A stretch of DNA of 32,900 bases, taken from an uncultured Eubacteriales bacterium. Its GTDB lineage: Bacteria > Bacillota_I > Bacilli_A > RFN20 > CAG-288. The stretch covers positions 1 to 32,900 of the forward strand of contig ONBI01000018.1 of assembly GCA_900316035.1 (NCBI GenBank), given 5' to 3'. The notes beneath the pieces are model-generated. The model searched no databases. It saw nothing but the letters and a program-made list of their open reading frames with translations, and had not been told where the DNA came from. Positions 32,206 through 32,900 of this stretch are shown one piece after another (the first letter of the stretch is position 1; every line of letters begins with the position of its first letter). Position numbers and translations under genes: made by a program.

Positions 32206-32297
32206 TCATATCAGTCAGGGCTGGGACGTTCTCGTTCCACTGTCCGTCTATTCATATCAGTCAGGGCTGGGACGTTCTCGTTCCACTGTCCGTCTAT
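32206..32297. repeat. Tandem 46-bp duplication at the 3' end of a transposase gene
   Basis: 32206-32251 and 32252-32297 are identical over 46 bp (start TCATATCAGTCAGGGC, end CCGTCTAT). Because 46 is not a multiple of three the copy shifts the frame. The undisturbed reading would end LTDMRPYTEIFG at 32180, whereas the present frame ends MNRRTVERERPSPD at 32211. Confidence 0.95.
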
Positions 32298-32900
32298 CTG
32301 CTGCATCGTGATACGTTTGGCGACATCGATGACATCCTCTACCGAATACTTCGTCGTCAGTCCCTTTTCCTTTATCTTTCCGAGAACTCTGTAATAGAGC
32401 ATAAGGCTGATGTGGTTAAGGAACAGCCATCCGTTGTAGGAATCCGTTCTCTGCTTGTTGGATGCGAAGTTGCCCAGGACATGCTTGTACGCCTTGTTCC
32501 CGTCTTCGATCAGTTCCCTCTCCTTATAGATTCCGAAGAGCTCTTCAGGCTTCATGTCGCGGTTCACGGAAAGGGCAATCGTTCCGGAATATTTCATATC
32601 CTCCGCAATCTTCTCCTCCGTGAATTCCTCACCGGAACCCGACATGCGCAAAGCATAGTCGGCATCCTCGTCCGCCTTCAGTGCCAGGTCAAGATACAGG
32701 ACGACCATGTCCTTCCTTGTCGTTTCATAGGTGGGAACATAGCCTTTCGGTCTCCTGCCTCTTTTCCTGACTTCCTTCTTCTCGAATTCATATCTCTGGC
32801 ATACATGATAGTAGATCGGACGGCCGTGATAGATGAAGACGTTCTTTCCGAACGGAACCACCGATCCTTCCTTTCCTTTCATGAATCCATAGTCAATCTC
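32211..32900 (-). CDS. IS4/IS1634-type DDE transposase, C-terminal part (cut by window edge)
   Basis: The frame is open from the right edge to 32211, about 229 residues. GTIALSVNRDMKPEELFGIY is followed by KERELIEDGNKAYKHVLGNF, whose Y-x2-R-x3-E-x5-K pattern is the catalytic Glu region of IS4/IS1634 transposases. NGWLFLNHISLMLYYRVLGK and KYSVEDVIDVAKRI are the usual C-terminal helices. The N-terminal half with the first two acidic residues lies outside. The extreme C-terminus is changed by the 46-bp duplication, which replaces the last eight residues with thirteen others. Whether this harms activity is unknown. It is transcribed toward the set C kinase gene. Confidence 0.82.
   Translation of the reverse strand, partial: EIDYGFMKGKEGSVVPFGKNVFIYHGRPIYYHVCQRYEFEKKEVRKRGRRPKGYVPTYETTRKDMVVLYLDLALKADEDADYALRMSGSGEEFTEEKIAEDMKYSGTIALSVNRDMKPEELFGIYKERELIEDGNKAYKHVLGNFASNKQRTDSYNGWLFLNHISLMLYYRVLGKIKEKGLTTKYSVEDVIDVAKRITMQQIDGQWNENVPALTDMNRRTVERERPSPD

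Noticed and set aside
32206-32297. Two repeat units read as the start of a CRISPR or other array
   Set aside because: The units are directly adjacent with no spacer and lie in a transposase coding sequence, so this is a tandem duplication.
1-32900. tRNA, rRNA, CRISPR array or replication origin
   Set aside because: No cloverleaf-like sequences, rRNA segments, spaced repeats or clusters of DnaA boxes were noticed on either strand by eye.

Overview
The window looks like a chromosomal accessory region of a low-to-medium GC Gram-positive bacterium (Bacillota). The Erysipelotrichia or a neighbouring class is my best guess, not a proof. The reasons are strong AGGAGG-type ribosome sites, sigma-A-like promoters, lipoproteins with LTSC/VASC lipoboxes, LytTR/GHKL two-component systems, circularly permuted GH3 glycosidases, and a Cys-Gly C-terminal membrane anchor. 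UGA is a stop, so the code is standard. I saw no rRNA, tRNA or CRISPR.

Layout. Positions 1-766 (-) hold a decayed IS3-family transposase. Positions 910-12193 (-) are a surface-polysaccharide locus, transcribed from a good promoter at 12231-12259. The order from the promoter is rmlA, rmlC, rmlD, rmlB (dTDP-L-rhamnose), an FRG-domain protein of unknown role, manC (GDP-mannose), a rhamnosyltransferase-like GT2, a Wzy-like polymerase, two GT4 glycosyltransferases and a hexapeptide acyltransferase. The downstream half is visibly more AT-rich than the rml genes. No flippase or priming transferase is present, so the locus is incomplete here.

Positions 12540-32168 form an unusual sensory/glycosidase island. 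It holds three LytTR response regulators, three GHKL sensor kinases, three large exported GH3 enzymes with reversed domain order, and two lipoproteins. Set A (+): regulator, kinase, GH3 of 935 aa, lipoprotein. Set B (-): GH3 of 1221 aa, CBM-like lipoprotein, GH3 of 970 aa, terminator, regulator, kinase. Set C: regulator (+) and kinase (-), which meet tail to tail with a 59-bp overlap. My inference is that the kinases sense an external cue and their regulators control surface-anchored glycosidases. One candidate LytTR operator lies upstream of the first GH3, and a cre-like site plus a terminator-like leader lie upstream of the third.

The regulator of set A is split by an intact 1090-bp IS1595-like element with perfect 25-bp inverted repeats and an 8-bp target duplication. 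The element carries a compact leader RNA: an extended -10 promoter, a first hairpin, and then a terminator hairpin whose 3' arm contains the transposase ribosome site. The loops of the two hairpins are complementary over 16 nt. This looks like a self-contained attenuator and is the most distinctive non-coding structure in the window. The right edge (32211-32900, -) is the C-terminal part of an IS4/IS1634-type transposase whose 3' end carries a frame-shifting 46-bp tandem duplication.
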